64,000 nucleotides of DNA, from NCBI RefSeq assembly GCF_030068505.1, contig NZ_JAQOSO010000079.1, positions 119,356-183,355 of the forward strand, in the 5' to 3' direction. The notes under the pieces are model-generated. The model saw nothing but the letters and a program-made list of their open reading frames with translations. It was not told the DNA's origin and searched no databases. Both the position numbers and the translations under genes were made by a program. This document shows, piece after piece, positions 54,065 to 63,718 of the stretch (its first letter is position 1; each line of letters opens with the position of its first letter). This DNA is from Roseofilum capinflatum BLCC-M114 (GTDB taxonomy: Bacteria > Cyanobacteriota > Cyanobacteriia > Cyanobacteriales > Desertifilaceae).

Positions 54065-54523
54065 TCATTCGATCAAATCATGAGTCCAATTGGCTTGTTG
54101 AATTTTTCCATCTAAGATTCGATATTCCTTGGCTAATTTATCCGCAGATTTTTGGATATCGATAACGGTAACAGAACTAACAAATTTAATTTCGGTTTTA
54201 CTATACCGATTAAAGGTAGGGGTGGCTTCTGCGGCTAATCTAGTATACAGAGAATGCTTGAGTTTAAGATTATCTCGTTGAGCCAATGCCTCTATCATAG
54301 ATACACCATTGTCTAATTGGATGGCGTTATTGGTTTGGTTGATTTTGACGACTAGCTTGCTGAATGCTTTTGCCGTTTTGTCATACTCCTTGAGTAAAGT
54401 ATTGGGGGCTTCAGCAGGAGTATCTCCTTCCTGGTATTTGGCATTTCGGAGAATGCGATCGCGCAGTTCTTGTAATCGACGACTCAGTGCGGCTCTCTCT
54501 GTTAATGCTTCTGCTAATTTCAT
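54065..54523 (-). CDS. DIP1984-family protein
   Basis: The 152-residue helical protein starts MKLAEALTERAALSRRLQEL. LRDRILRNAKYQEGDTPAE, then SKLVVKINQTNNAIQ and ISMIEALAQRD-like blocks, are typical of the DIP1984 family (also called septicolysin-like). Its function is not established. It is the last of a leftward run with the nuclease-fold protein 31 bp upstream. Confidence 0.85.
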   Translation of the reverse strand: MKLAEALTERAALSRRLQELRDRILRNAKYQEGDTPAEAPNTLLKEYDKTAKAFSKLVVKINQTNNAIQLDNGVSMIEALAQRDNLKLKHSLYTRLAAEATPTFNRYSKTEIKFVSSVTVIDIQKSADKLAKEYRILDGKIQQANWTHDLIE

Positions 54524-54554
54524 TTTGATATCGCTGTATATTGATAATATCTTT

Positions 54555-55154
54555 TTATTCTAGCAAACATTGATGAAATAGAGCATTGATAACGGCAAAG
54601 AGTCGATCTAAATCACCCATAACATAGGGGACTGAGTTGCGGGTAAATTCATTCCCTTTGAGTTGTCCAAATTCCCAGACTCGACCATTAGAAACGATGC
54701 CGATGATTTCCTGCTTTGAATCTTCATTGATTTTCTGAATAGCGACTAATTCAGCTAGACATTGCCCCCATCCTTCCTCAAATTTATCTTGTTTAGCTTC
54801 GACGACTAGAAAATAGGGTTTATCAAAAATAAGATGACCTAAAGGATTGAGTCTAGCTACGACATAATCGGGCTGTCCACAAAGGGTTTCATCATAGGTG
54901 AGTGTGGGGTGACTCCACAACACTAATTTTTCATAGTATGTTTTCCAAACTTCTTTTAAGATGGGGTAAATTAAGTTTTCACAAATTGCATATTCAGAAT
55001 GATAAACTGCTACATGGGTCAGGATAAAATCTAGGTCTTCGCGAAAACTTTGAGGGACAGGAAAGGGAAGTTCTTGAACAAAGTTGGCTACACGGCACTT
55101 GATTTGGAATTGTTGAGCGACATCTGCGATACTTTTATATTGGCTAAAAGGCAT
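54555..55154 (-). CDS. Restriction endonuclease-fold protein, PD-(D/E)XK type
   Basis: The 199-residue product has the nuclease core: D in QPDYVVARL, then E and K in YFLVVEAKQDKFEEGW, and a helix GQCLAELVAIQKI. It matches hypothetical proteins common in cyanobacteria. It might act on nucleic acid in defence or recombination, but the substrate is unknown. I choose ATG 55154 because GGAGG stands 8 bases upstream. The open frame extends to 55187. Confidence 0.75.
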   Translation of the reverse strand: MPFSQYKSIADVAQQFQIKCRVANFVQELPFPVPQSFREDLDFILTHVAVYHSEYAICENLIYPILKEVWKTYYEKLVLWSHPTLTYDETLCGQPDYVVARLNPLGHLIFDKPYFLVVEAKQDKFEEGWGQCLAELVAIQKINEDSKQEIIGIVSNGRVWEFGQLKGNEFTRNSVPYVMGDLDRLFAVINALFHQCLLE

Positions 55155-55199
55155 GAATACAGCCTCCGAGGTACATTTTTGATTCATAGATTTGAGTTG

Positions 55200-56429
55200 T
55201 CATCCTTGTATCATACCTTGTCCGGCTAACCACCCGGTTGTCCAAGCATTTTGGAAGTTAAAGCCGCCGGTAATGCCGTCAATATCTAGAATTTCACCGG
55301 CAAAATGTAGGCCGGGACAACACCGACTTTCTAGGGTTTTAAAGTTGACTTCTTTGAGGGGAATACCGCCGCAGGTGACAAATTCTTCTTTGAAAACGCC
55401 TTTGCCGCTAATTTGATAGGTGTCTTGAGTGAGGGTTTGTAGGAGTTTGTTGAGTTGTGTTTTGGAGAATTGTGCCCACTGGAGTCGATCGCCTACCTCA
55501 ATCTTTCCCAGTAAATATTGCCACAGACGACGAGGAATCAGCACGGGGCAATTGGCCCATAGAGTTTTCGCCCCTAACTGGGATTTTACCTTGAGCAGCA
55601 CTTGTCGCAGCTCATCGGGGCGAGACTGGGGTAACCAGTTTATCCTCAAGGGGGTTTGATACTGAGTTTGTTTTAAGTCTCTTGCTCCCCAAGCGGAGAG
55701 CTTCAAAATGGCGGGGCCGCTCAATCCCCAATGGGTGACTAAAACGGGGCCGGTTTGGGTTAATTTCAGGTCGGGTAATTCGACTCGCGCTTCGGTGACT
55801 GAAATTCCGCTTAACTCCCGCAGAGCCGCATCATTAATTTTGAACGTGAACAGGGAAGGGACGGGAGGAACCAGGGTATGGCCGAGACGTTGAGCAAACT
55901 GGTATCCGCTCGGATGGCTTCCGGTTGCCAGTAAAAGGCGATCGCCCTTCATTTCTACCAAGTCTTGACCCGACTTCACCTGTATCCGAAACTGGCGATC
56001 GCCTGTAGTCACTCCCAAAACTGGCGATCGGGTGTATATTTGCACTCCCAGGCTTTTCGCTGCTTGGATTAAACAATCGGCGATCGTGCCCGAATCATCG
56101 GTTATGGGGAACATGCGGCCATCCGATTCGGTTTTTAGGGACACTCCATGGGACTCAAACCAGGCGATCGTATCTCTCGGTTGAAACCGGGTAAACGCCC
56201 CCCGCAAAGCCTTCGCTCCCCTGGGATAGGACTGCACCAGAGTGGCCGGATCGAAACAAGCATGGGTCACATTGCACCGGCCTCCCCCAGAAATCAGCAC
56301 CTTAGATAACAGGGTTTTTCCCGCTTCCAGGAGTATCACCTCCCTTTGGGGGTTCGCCGTTTTGCAGGAGATAGCGGCAAAAAAACCCGCCGCTCCTCCT
56401 CCAATAATCAAGATCCCATTATTACCCAT
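55200..56429 (-). CDS. NAD(P)/FAD-dependent oxidoreductase, HI0933/BaiN family
   Basis: The 409-residue flavoprotein starts ILIIGGGAAGFFAAISCKTA (FAD site) and has SKVLISGGGRCNVTHACFD and DGRMFPITDDSGTIADCL, signature blocks of the family. The C-terminal part ends GEILDIDGITGGFNFQNAW, which binds FAD. The role is unclear in cyanobacteria. Its ATG overlaps the rubredoxin stop by one base (TAATG), so they are translated together. Confidence 0.93.
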   Translation of the reverse strand: MGNNGILIIGGGAAGFFAAISCKTANPQREVILLEAGKTLLSKVLISGGGRCNVTHACFDPATLVQSYPRGAKALRGAFTRFQPRDTIAWFESHGVSLKTESDGRMFPITDDSGTIADCLIQAAKSLGVQIYTRSPVLGVTTGDRQFRIQVKSGQDLVEMKGDRLLLATGSHPSGYQFAQRLGHTLVPPVPSLFTFKINDAALRELSGISVTEARVELPDLKLTQTGPVLVTHWGLSGPAILKLSAWGARDLKQTQYQTPLRINWLPQSRPDELRQVLLKVKSQLGAKTLWANCPVLIPRRLWQYLLGKIEVGDRLQWAQFSKTQLNKLLQTLTQDTYQISGKGVFKEEFVTCGGIPLKEVNFKTLESRCCPGLHFAGEILDIDGITGGFNFQNAWTTGWLAGQGMIQG

Positions 56430-56590
56430 TAATCTACCGGTTCAAAATCCTCTTTACCCACCCCACAAACTGGACAAACCCAATCATCCGGGATATCTTC
56501 AAAGGCTGTTCCGGGTGCAATCCCACTATCAGGATCTCCCTCTTCAGGATCGTAGACATAGCCACAAACATTGCAAACATATTTTTTCAT
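56429..56590 (-). CDS. Rubredoxin
   Basis: This is a 53-residue soluble electron carrier. Two Cys pairs coordinate one iron: [11 protein letters not shown] and [14 protein letters not shown]. The linker ([19 protein letters not shown]) is normal. It has no C-terminal membrane helix, so it is not the photosystem-linked RubA. It sits between an ArsA-like ATPase gene and a BaiN-like flavoprotein gene, suggesting it serves as electron partner of the latter. Confidence 0.95.
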   Translation of the reverse strand: MKKYVCNVCGYVYDPEEGDPDSGIAPGTAFEDIPDDWVCPVCGVGKEDFEPVD

Positions 56591-56624
56591 AACTCCCCCT
56601 AGAGGATCTCAAATTATCCCAATT

Positions 56625-57812
56625 TTAAGCCTTCACCATCTCTGTGAACCGAATCTTAAGATAATCTTCCTCCATTTTCGCCCCAGACGGACTCAAGGCA
56701 GCCAAAGATTGGGGTAAAACTAAATTGCGTCGATGGTTGCCAATCCGCACATTTAACTCATCCCCCGTTTTATTGAGCTGAATTTGGTCTTTGGGAATGC
56801 CGGGTAAATATAGCTCTAAGCTATAGTGATCGTCATTTTGTACCACTCGAATCGTATTCTCTTCGTAATAAACCTGAGTCGGGTCTTCATCTTTATAGAG
56901 GGTTTCTTTCAAGCGCTCCAAAGACTCTAATCCACACATCTCATCGGCAAACAGAGGAACTTCTTTGACCGGAAGCGGGCTAAAGTTTTCATGAATTTCT
57001 TGGCGGTATTCCTGTTGATGAGCCTTCCAACGTTGGAAGAATGGATCGTTGACTTCATCGGGAATAATGCGGTTAGCAATGACTAAATCTGTAGCCACAT
57101 TATACAAGCTCAAATAGGCATGGGCGCGTAAAGATTCTTTGATCACCATTTTCTCTGGATTGGTCACTAGACGTACCGAGGTTTGGTGATTGTCGGTTAA
57201 AACGCGCTCTAATTCTTCAATTTGCTCATAAAATTCATAGGGTGCATCCATCACTTCTTTATCCGGGAGGGAAAATCCGGCGATGGGCTTAAACAACGGC
57301 TCAACAAGGGGTCGCAGCGCCACAGACATCCCCTGCAAGGGCTTGTAAAAGCGTCTCATGTACCACCCCCCAACTTCAGGAATACTCAGCAGTCTGAGGG
57401 CGGTTCCGGTGGGGGCAGAGTCGATAATCAGCACATCATATTGGCCTTCGTCATAATGGCGCTTCATGCGGACTAAGCCGAAAATTTCATCCATTCCTGG
57501 CAAAATGGCCAGTTCTTCGGCTTGCACCCCATCTAAACCTCGCGCTTGCAGGACTTCGGTAATGTAGCGCTTGACGGCTCCCCAGTTGCCTTCTAGCTCC
57601 ATAAGCGCATCGAGTTCTGCCCCCCAAAGGTTGGGTTTAACCGATCGCGCTTCGTGACCTAATTCGAGATCGAAACTGTCTGCTAGGGAGTGGGCCGGAT
57701 CGGTACTTAGCACCAGGGTTTTATAGCCCAATTCTGCACATCGCAACCCAGTTGCTGCTGCTACGGAGGTTTTACCCACTCCGCCTTTACCCGTCATTAA
57801 GATTACACGCAT
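56625..57812 (-). CDS. ArsA/GET3-like ATPase with C-terminal HSP20-like domain
   Basis: The 395-residue ATPase starts [20 protein letters not shown] (deviant Walker A), with [20 protein letters not shown] and [20 protein letters not shown]. The last 100 residues ([38 protein letters not shown]) fit the alpha-crystallin-like domain often fused to cyanobacterial ArsA/GET3 homologues. It might target tail-anchored proteins or act in redox maintenance. First gene of the leftward run. Confidence 0.9.
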   Translation of the reverse strand: MRVILMTGKGGVGKTSVAAATGLRCAELGYKTLVLSTDPAHSLADSFDLELGHEARSVKPNLWGAELDALMELEGNWGAVKRYITEVLQARGLDGVQAEELAILPGMDEIFGLVRMKRHYDEGQYDVLIIDSAPTGTALRLLSIPEVGGWYMRRFYKPLQGMSVALRPLVEPLFKPIAGFSLPDKEVMDAPYEFYEQIEELERVLTDNHQTSVRLVTNPEKMVIKESLRAHAYLSLYNVATDLVIANRIIPDEVNDPFFQRWKAHQQEYRQEIHENFSPLPVKEVPLFADEMCGLESLERLKETLYKDEDPTQVYYEENTIRVVQNDDHYSLELYLPGIPKDQIQLNKTGDELNVRIGNHRRNLVLPQSLAALSPSGAKMEEDYLKIRFTEMVKA

Positions 57813-58023
57813 AGATGGTTTGGCCCTTCCTGAAAATGGGTTTACACTTCTTTACTTTACCGGGTTTTCTGGTCTATCGCACCGATGAGCGCTGCAAGTT
57901 TTGAGGATTCACAACGTATGATAACCATTCACTTAAAACTCACCCAAACCCCTGATGATTGACTCCATTTCCGATAGGATCTAGAAGAAGAGAACACCTT
58001 AACGTTGGGAGAAATACAACATA

Positions 58024-59043
58024 ATGGATCTGGTCACGCTCCAGAATAGCCTAGATAATCTAAGCTTTGCCGTCCTCTTGGTGACGATGCTACTGTATTG
58101 GTCGGGGATGGCTTTTCCCAAAATCCCCTATCTAGCGACCTTGGGAACCGCAGGGATGGCGATCGCCAATTTGTCCATCGCTTCCCTACTCGGCGCTCGT
58201 TGGATCGAAGCGGGATACTTTCCCCTCAGTAACCTCTACGAATCCCTATTTTTCATTGCTTGGGGACTCACTGCCACCCATCTGCTGGCGGAATATCTGA
58301 GCCGCTCCCGGTGGGTAGGTGCAGTCACTTCCCCCGTCGCTATGGGAATTACTGCCTTTGCTGCTCTCTCTTTACCCGGTGAAATGCAGGTGGCTGAACC
58401 CCTGGTTCCGGCGCTTCAGTCCAATTGGCTGATGATGCATGTAAGCGTTATGCTTCTGAGCTATGCCTGTTTGATGGTGGGTTCCCTGTTGGCGATCGCC
58501 TTTTTAATCGTCACACGAGGTCAAGCGGTTAGCCTCACCGGTAGCTCCTACGGCAATAGCAACCGTCGCCAAACCCCCCTAAATAAACTGGAAACGGTCT
58601 CTGATGTACCCTCTGTTCAGTTCAACCAGGGCAGTAGTAATGTCGCTACCCTAGAGCGGATCAATCTGGAAACTCCCCCTACCTCGACTCCGCTCGGTGA
58701 CCCAGTGTGGTCGCCGGAAACCCTGAGCCTTGCTCAAGTTTTGGACAATATCAGCTATCGGATGATCGGCCTCGGCTTTCCCCTGCTCACCATCGGCATT
58801 ATCGCTGGAGGAGTCTGGGCAAATGAAGCTTGGGGATCGTACTGGAGTTGGGACCCTAAAGAAACCTGGGCCCTAATCACCTGGCTGGTATTCGCCGCCT
58901 ATCTCCATGCTCGCATTACCAAAGGCTGGCAAGGCCGCCGTCCCGCCATTCTCGCGTCTGCCGGGTTCTGTGTGGTCTGGGTGTGCTATATGGGCGTGAA
59001 TTTGTTGGGTAAAGGGTTGCATTCCTATGGCTGGTTCTTCTAA
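58024..59043 (+). CDS. ccsA: Cytochrome c biogenesis protein CcsA/CcsB (ResC type)
   Basis: The 339-residue polytopic protein of the system II haem-handling complex has [20 protein letters not shown] and the WWD-like tryptophan-rich motif [20 protein letters not shown]. Conserved His in [11 protein letters not shown] and [13 protein letters not shown] bind haem. Works with Ccs1 in thylakoids to make c-type cytochromes such as cytochrome f. ATG after GGGAGA. tilS overlaps its end by 17 bp. Confidence 0.94.
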   Translation: MDLVTLQNSLDNLSFAVLLVTMLLYWSGMAFPKIPYLATLGTAGMAIANLSIASLLGARWIEAGYFPLSNLYESLFFIAWGLTATHLLAEYLSRSRWVGAVTSPVAMGITAFAALSLPGEMQVAEPLVPALQSNWLMMHVSVMLLSYACLMVGSLLAIAFLIVTRGQAVSLTGSSYGNSNRRQTPLNKLETVSDVPSVQFNQGSSNVATLERINLETPPTSTPLGDPVWSPETLSLAQVLDNISYRMIGLGFPLLTIGIIAGGVWANEAWGSYWSWDPKETWALITWLVFAAYLHARITKGWQGRRPAILASAGFCVVWVCYMGVNLLGKGLHSYGWFF

Positions 59044-60022
59044 ACCAGATTGGAGCGACTTGCACGCCAGATTTCAGGCGACGTTGCGATCGCGGCCCCA
59101 CCTGCTTCCCCCCCAGGAGTCCCTATTAGTAGCCGTTTCCGGAGGTCAAGATTCCGTTTGCCTTCTGAAACTGCTCCTAGACTTGCAACCCAAGTGGGGA
59201 TGGCAGTTAGGGGTTGCCCACTGCGACCATCAAATGCGATCGGATTCGGCAGCCAACGCCCAGCAGGTCTCAGAGATGGCTGGGCATTGGAACCTCCAGT
59301 TTTATCAAAAAACCGCCGAGCGCCCCCTTCATGGGGAGGCTGCCGCCCGCTCCTGGCGTTATTCTGCCTTGATCGAACTGGCTGAAACCCATGGATTTTC
59401 CAGGGTAGTCACCGGGCATACGAAAAGCGATCGCGCTGAAACCCTGCTCCATAACCTGATTCGCGGCAGTGGACTCGATGGACTCGCTGCTCTCAGTTGG
59501 CAGCGTCCCCTCACGGAAAGGGTGCAATTGGTGCGGCCGATGTTGGAAATTGGGCGATCGCAAACCGCCCAATTTTGCCAACAGCTCCAGCTCCCCATCT
59601 GGGAAGATCCCACCAATCAAGACACCCGCTATACCCGCAACCAAATTAGACTGCACCTTATCCCCGCCCTAGAGAACATCAACCCCGGAGCCTCTAACCA
59701 TCTAGCGACAACCGCCGAACTCCTACAAGCCGATGTTGAGTATCTCGAATCTTTAGCAAGCAATCTTTATACCCAATCCACCCAACCTGACCGACCCAAA
59801 CTCAACCGCCAACAGCTCACCGACGCGCCTCTTTCCCTACAACGGCGAGTCATCCGCCAATTTCTCCTCCGATGGCTCCCCCATGCCCCCAACTTCGCCC
59901 AAGTCGAAAAAGTTACCCATCTGATTACCGCGCCTAACCGCTCCCAAACCGATCCCTTTCCCGGTGGCAGTCTTGCCCGCGTTCAGCATCCCTGGATTGA
60001 ATTGAAACCGCGCAGTAATTAA
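59027..60022 (+). CDS. tilS: tRNA(Ile)-lysidine synthase
   Basis: TilS adds lysine to C34 of tRNA-Ile(CAU), so that it reads AUA. The PP-loop [15 protein letters not shown] and [14 protein letters not shown] are clear, followed by [21 protein letters not shown] and [16 protein letters not shown]. The 331 residues lack the long E. coli-type C-terminal domain, as usual in cyanobacteria. Its ATG lies inside ccsA (17-bp overlap) with no clear Shine-Dalgarno, hinting at coupled translation. Confidence 0.95.
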   Translation: MAGSSKPDWSDLHARFQATLRSRPHLLPPQESLLVAVSGGQDSVCLLKLLLDLQPKWGWQLGVAHCDHQMRSDSAANAQQVSEMAGHWNLQFYQKTAERPLHGEAAARSWRYSALIELAETHGFSRVVTGHTKSDRAETLLHNLIRGSGLDGLAALSWQRPLTERVQLVRPMLEIGRSQTAQFCQQLQLPIWEDPTNQDTRYTRNQIRLHLIPALENINPGASNHLATTAELLQADVEYLESLASNLYTQSTQPDRPKLNRQQLTDAPLSLQRRVIRQFLLRWLPHAPNFAQVEKVTHLITAPNRSQTDPFPGGSLARVQHPWIELKPRSN

Positions 60023-60150
60023 ATACCCTAATTAAAAATCCAGGGAGCAAGATGCTCCCACTCCAGTCCTATCAAAGAATTCGAGGAGTGCGGGTATCTT
60101 GCCCGCTTCTCTTTTCCCATTTTCATGTCCGCTTGCGGAAACCGGATTTG
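60022..60150. repeat. Dispersed repeat type D, copy 2
   Basis: It begins at the last bases of the tilS stop and ends at the methyltransferase stop. About 85% identical to 53921-54049 over some 125 bp. It contains GGGAGCAAGATGCTCCC and the GTCCGCTTGCGGAAACCGGA palindrome. Confidence 0.75.
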
Positions 60151-60152
60151 TC

Positions 60153-60911
60153 CTAAAACCGAGAAGGACGATACAACACAGAAATATCTTGCAACCGTTT
60201 AGCTTCCTCCATAAAATGGGGATTTTTCAAAACCCGGTTATTTTGATTCCAGTGAGCATCTTTAACCTTAAACGTCGATAAACAATCCTTAAGTATCTCA
60301 TCCTGATCTCCCCAATTAATCCATTCTTGGCTTAAGCATTGCAGTCCGGCCTGCTCGCAATATTCGGCAAACAGATTAGCCGTCATACTTTCAGCTCGCA
60401 TATGGGGATTAGGAAAAGGCAGATTTCCCGAACTATCCTTAAAGTGACCGATATTAGAATGATGAAAAAATCCTGCGCCATTGGGCTTCAGCTTGCGCCC
60501 TAATTGCATTAAATAGGCTTGCATCACATCTGATTCTGCATGAACCAAAGAATCAAAGCTAAACACAAAATCTATGGAGCCGTCTGGAATCATATCTAAA
60601 GACTTGCCATCATTCACATAATAGTTAATATGGGAATAGTTAGCAAACCGCTTTTGACAAATTTCAATACAGGGTTCAGCTAAATCAACAATACTTAACT
60701 CTTGACAATAATCCTTGAAATAGGTGGTAAATCGACCATAACCCGGAGCAATTTCTAAAATGCTGCCCGTGGGAATGAAGGCTTGAATCCGGGGATACAG
60801 AGTTCCCCACCATAAAAACTCCGTGCCGCCCCAAGCATGAGACCATTCATCGCCTTGGTCAGACCAGCTATAATTTGACCAAAATTCTAGATTATATTCA
60901 ACAGTTGGCAT
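60153..60911 (-). CDS. Class I SAM-dependent methyltransferase
   Basis: The 252-residue protein has SAM motif I SILEIAPGYGRFTTYFKD, then LSIVDLAEPCIEICQKRF and IDFVFSFDSLVHAESDVM. The N-terminal WSNYSWSDQGDEWSHAWGG and the C-terminal HWNQNNRVLKNPHFMEEAK are like sugar- or glycan-linked methyltransferases, but the substrate is unknown. ATG at 60911. Confidence 0.85.
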   Translation of the reverse strand: MPTVEYNLEFWSNYSWSDQGDEWSHAWGGTEFLWWGTLYPRIQAFIPTGSILEIAPGYGRFTTYFKDYCQELSIVDLAEPCIEICQKRFANYSHINYYVNDGKSLDMIPDGSIDFVFSFDSLVHAESDVMQAYLMQLGRKLKPNGAGFFHHSNIGHFKDSSGNLPFPNPHMRAESMTANLFAEYCEQAGLQCLSQEWINWGDQDEILKDCLSTFKVKDAHWNQNNRVLKNPHFMEEAKRLQDISVLYRPSRF

Positions 60912-61014
60912 AGTTTACGAATAGGTAAGGGTTGATATCCAGTTATTTTCATTATTTTACTATACATTGGTACTAAACAAGACTCTCTGGCTTAACATTT
61001 GGCTCTAATCCGAT

Positions 61015-61266
61015 CTAATTCTGTTTTTTCTGTCTCCGTGAATCCCAAAATTTTTCCGTTAGCAAAACCTCTAAATCTTCTGGGAACGGACAAACTTCAG
61101 GCAAATCGATCTTCGGGTAAATATCTTCAACATCCGATCGCGCATCTTCCCAGATTTCCGATAAAATTTCGGTAAAATAAGTTTTGAGACTCAGTGAGCT
61201 ACGCAACAAACGCCGGATCTGTTTACGCTGCTCCTTAATGGTTAGCTCCCATCCGCGATTGTCATA
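61015..61266 (-). pseudogene. DUF29 gene fragment, N-terminus lost
   Basis: The reading frame encodes a DUF29 C-terminal half: YDNRGWELTIKEQRKQIRRL, LRSSLSLKTYFTEILSEIW, YPKIDLPEVCPFPEDLEVLL. DUF29 proteins are about 145-150 residues; here only about 84 remain. The first half is replaced by repeat sequence (tacagcgctttgcgc), and an in-frame TGA stands at 61299. It looks like an insertion that removed the start. Confidence 0.75.
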
Positions 61267-61500
61267 CAGCGCTTTGCGCTGTAACGGAGTACAGTCTCAT
61301 TGAGATCAGTCATTGCGAATGGAACGAAGTGGAATGAAGCAATCGCAAAATTCCCTAATCTTGGCGTTAGCGAAGCTTGCGCGTTAGCGAAGCTTCGCTT
61401 TCATGTCCGCGAAGCGGAAACGCTACAATTAGCGAGATAATCGAGATTGCTTCATTCCGCTTGCGCGACCTTCGCAATGACATACTATAACTGATTATTC
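61265..61500. repeat. Long inverted repeat (171 bp) and TACAGCGCTTTGCGC repeat
   Basis: The arms GTCATTGCGAATGGAACGAA (61310) and TTCGCAATGAC (61480) are imperfect complements with a GCGTTAGCGAAGCTT tandem repeat between. TACAGCGCTTTGCGC-GTAA-GAGTACAG at 61265-61294 is shared with 53519-53549. No coding capacity. Confidence 0.75.
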
Positions 61501-61525
61501 GGATTTGATATAATATCTCTCTAAT

Positions 61526-63718
61526 TTAGTTAATTTTTTCCATCTTTTGCATGATATCGGGATTATACAAGCGCAGATAATTCCAGTAATTTCCAAAAAC
61601 GGATTTCACATAGCCATAGGTTTCCGGAAAGGGAATTTTTTCCACAAAATCATCGGGATCGCGTAACCCGAAGCGGTTCAACCAGTCTGCCACATTTCCG
61701 GGGCCGGCATTGTAACTGGCTACAGCTAACAAGGAATTATTATTATATTCGCTGTGGGTATAGTCCAAGTACCAGGTTCCCAACTTAATATTATCATTAG
61801 GATTGTCCAACTGATAACTCGCTAAATTGATTTTACCCGCAATCCATTCTCCGGTTTCGGGCATCACTTGCATTAAGCCAGTCGCACCCACAACGGATTT
61901 AATTTCGGGCATAAACCGAGATTCTTGGCGAATCAGAGCGGTGACCAAAAGGGGATTGAGTTGCCGATCTTTTGACCAACTTTCAATCGGTTCGAGATAA
62001 GGAAAAGGATAGAGAGCTTGCCAATAGGCGAGTTGTTGACGGAGGGACTGATATTGGTTTTGCTCTTCAGGATCGTCTCGCCAAGCGAGGCTATTGAGCA
62101 TAAACATTCCGTCTAAATAATCGCCCACTTGCAAGCGCATAATGCCATCGGTAAACTGTTGGGCAACCGTGGGTTCCATGGGGTTGGTAAATTCTACTTG
62201 CCAGAGTGTCCAAGCGTCTCGATCTTGTCCCAGTTGATGGAGTTCTTTGAGGGTTTCGGAACCGGCGGGTAAAAGGGGACGAGGAATGGTGTATTCCACG
62301 CTGGGTTCGAGATAGCGAACGGTGGTAAAGTCGCCCACATTCCAGCCGAGCATGAGAGCCGATCGCCAGGCATAGTATGATTCAGGATAGCGCTGTAAGA
62401 CATATTCATAGGCGGCTTTGGCATCCCGTTCTCTACCGAGTTTTTGCGCCCATTTGCCCACCCAGAAGGCAGCTTCGGGAGCGTACTCAGTATCGGGGTT
62501 TTCGACGGTGATTTCTTGGGCAACTCTCCAAGCTTGCAGCAGGTTGCCGTTGTCGGCAGCATCTTCGGCTTGTTGCCATCGCAGTTTGGCGGCTTCTTCT
62601 GACTTGCTGTATTGGGTTAAAACGGACTGTCGCGCCTGTTTTGCCGACTCGGAACTTTTGAGCGCGTCTAATACTTTGCTTTGTTCGATCAGGGCTTCGG
62701 GGGCTTTGTGGGGAAACTGTGCAATGACGATATTGAGGTAATCCTGGGCGGGTTCGAGATCGACTAAGCGGGAGAGATGGATTAAGCCTTGGGCGGTTTC
62801 TGGCTCGTTGGGATAAGTGTTATACAGGAGTTTGTAGGCAGCGATCGCCTCTTGAGTTTTGCCGCCGAGTTGTAACCCCCTACCAGCTCGATAGCGGTTT
62901 TTCGGCGTGGGGGGCGCTTTGGCATAGGCTGCCCCGGCTTTGCCATAGGTGATTTTTTCCCAATAGCCAAAGGCGATCATTTCCCAATCTTCTGGGGTGA
63001 GTTGGGCGCTGTGGGTTTCGGTGAGGCGATCGAGAATGTCGGTATAGTCGGGTTTGTAGAGAGCATGTCGAGCCAACAAGCGCAACAGGGGCAAGGAATT
63101 GGGGTTAGTCGTCAGTTGATTGGCAGCAATTTCTACCGTGCGGGGATGGGCGGGAAATTTGGCGATCGCCTCTTCCCAGAGTTGAGGATTGGTTTTCCCT
63201 AACTCATAGAGCGCCTCAGCCGCTACGGGATGATTGGGATGGGTGGTTAAAAGCTGTTGCCAAGTGGCTGCTGCTTTCGTATTGTCGCCTAACTGAGCAT
63301 AAGCTTGGGCGCGTTGAGCAAGAATATGAGCCGCCAGTAGAGGGTAGCGGGTTTCTAAATCGGCTAAAGTGGCGATCGCCTCCTGGGGTTGATTTTGGGC
63401 TAATTGATCCATCGCCAACAGATAGCGAGCGCGAGGGTATTCGGGATGACTCGGTTGTTGGCTCAAGGCTTCCAGATAAGGTTGGCGCTCCGTCGGTGAA
63501 ACTTGCACCAACTTAGCTATGGGGGATTTTTTCAGTTCAGCAGGTGTAAGCTCAAACGTCGGTTTTTTGGGGGCAATTTCCGGCAACCAAGAGCGCACTT
63601 CATCAACAATTTGCCGATCCATATGGGTTTGATGGAGGAGCAGCCCCCCAATAATTGCCCCTAGACTGACTCCGGCGATCGAGAAAATAACAGCAAGACG
63701 GGATTTAGCGTTAGACAT
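61526..63718 (-). CDS. Soluble lytic transglycosylase with TPR repeats
   Basis: The 730-residue protein starts with a membrane anchor (VIFSIAGVSLGAIIGGLLLH). Residues about 80-520 are TPR-type repeats (RAQAYAQLGDNTKAAATWQQ, VAAEALYELGKTNPQLWEEA). The C-terminal SLT domain has the catalytic Glu in LIRQESRFMP and the GLMQVMPETGEW and SYNAGPGNVADWLNRF motifs, so it cleaves peptidoglycan. I start at ATG 63718; the open frame reaches 63799 but its first 27 residues are unlikely. Confidence 0.92.
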   Translation of the reverse strand: MSNAKSRLAVIFSIAGVSLGAIIGGLLLHQTHMDRQIVDEVRSWLPEIAPKKPTFELTPAELKKSPIAKLVQVSPTERQPYLEALSQQPSHPEYPRARYLLAMDQLAQNQPQEAIATLADLETRYPLLAAHILAQRAQAYAQLGDNTKAAATWQQLLTTHPNHPVAAEALYELGKTNPQLWEEAIAKFPAHPRTVEIAANQLTTNPNSLPLLRLLARHALYKPDYTDILDRLTETHSAQLTPEDWEMIAFGYWEKITYGKAGAAYAKAPPTPKNRYRAGRGLQLGGKTQEAIAAYKLLYNTYPNEPETAQGLIHLSRLVDLEPAQDYLNIVIAQFPHKAPEALIEQSKVLDALKSSESAKQARQSVLTQYSKSEEAAKLRWQQAEDAADNGNLLQAWRVAQEITVENPDTEYAPEAAFWVGKWAQKLGRERDAKAAYEYVLQRYPESYYAWRSALMLGWNVGDFTTVRYLEPSVEYTIPRPLLPAGSETLKELHQLGQDRDAWTLWQVEFTNPMEPTVAQQFTDGIMRLQVGDYLDGMFMLNSLAWRDDPEEQNQYQSLRQQLAYWQALYPFPYLEPIESWSKDRQLNPLLVTALIRQESRFMPEIKSVVGATGLMQVMPETGEWIAGKINLASYQLDNPNDNIKLGTWYLDYTHSEYNNNSLLAVASYNAGPGNVADWLNRFGLRDPDDFVEKIPFPETYGYVKSVFGNYWNYLRLYNPDIMQKMEKIN

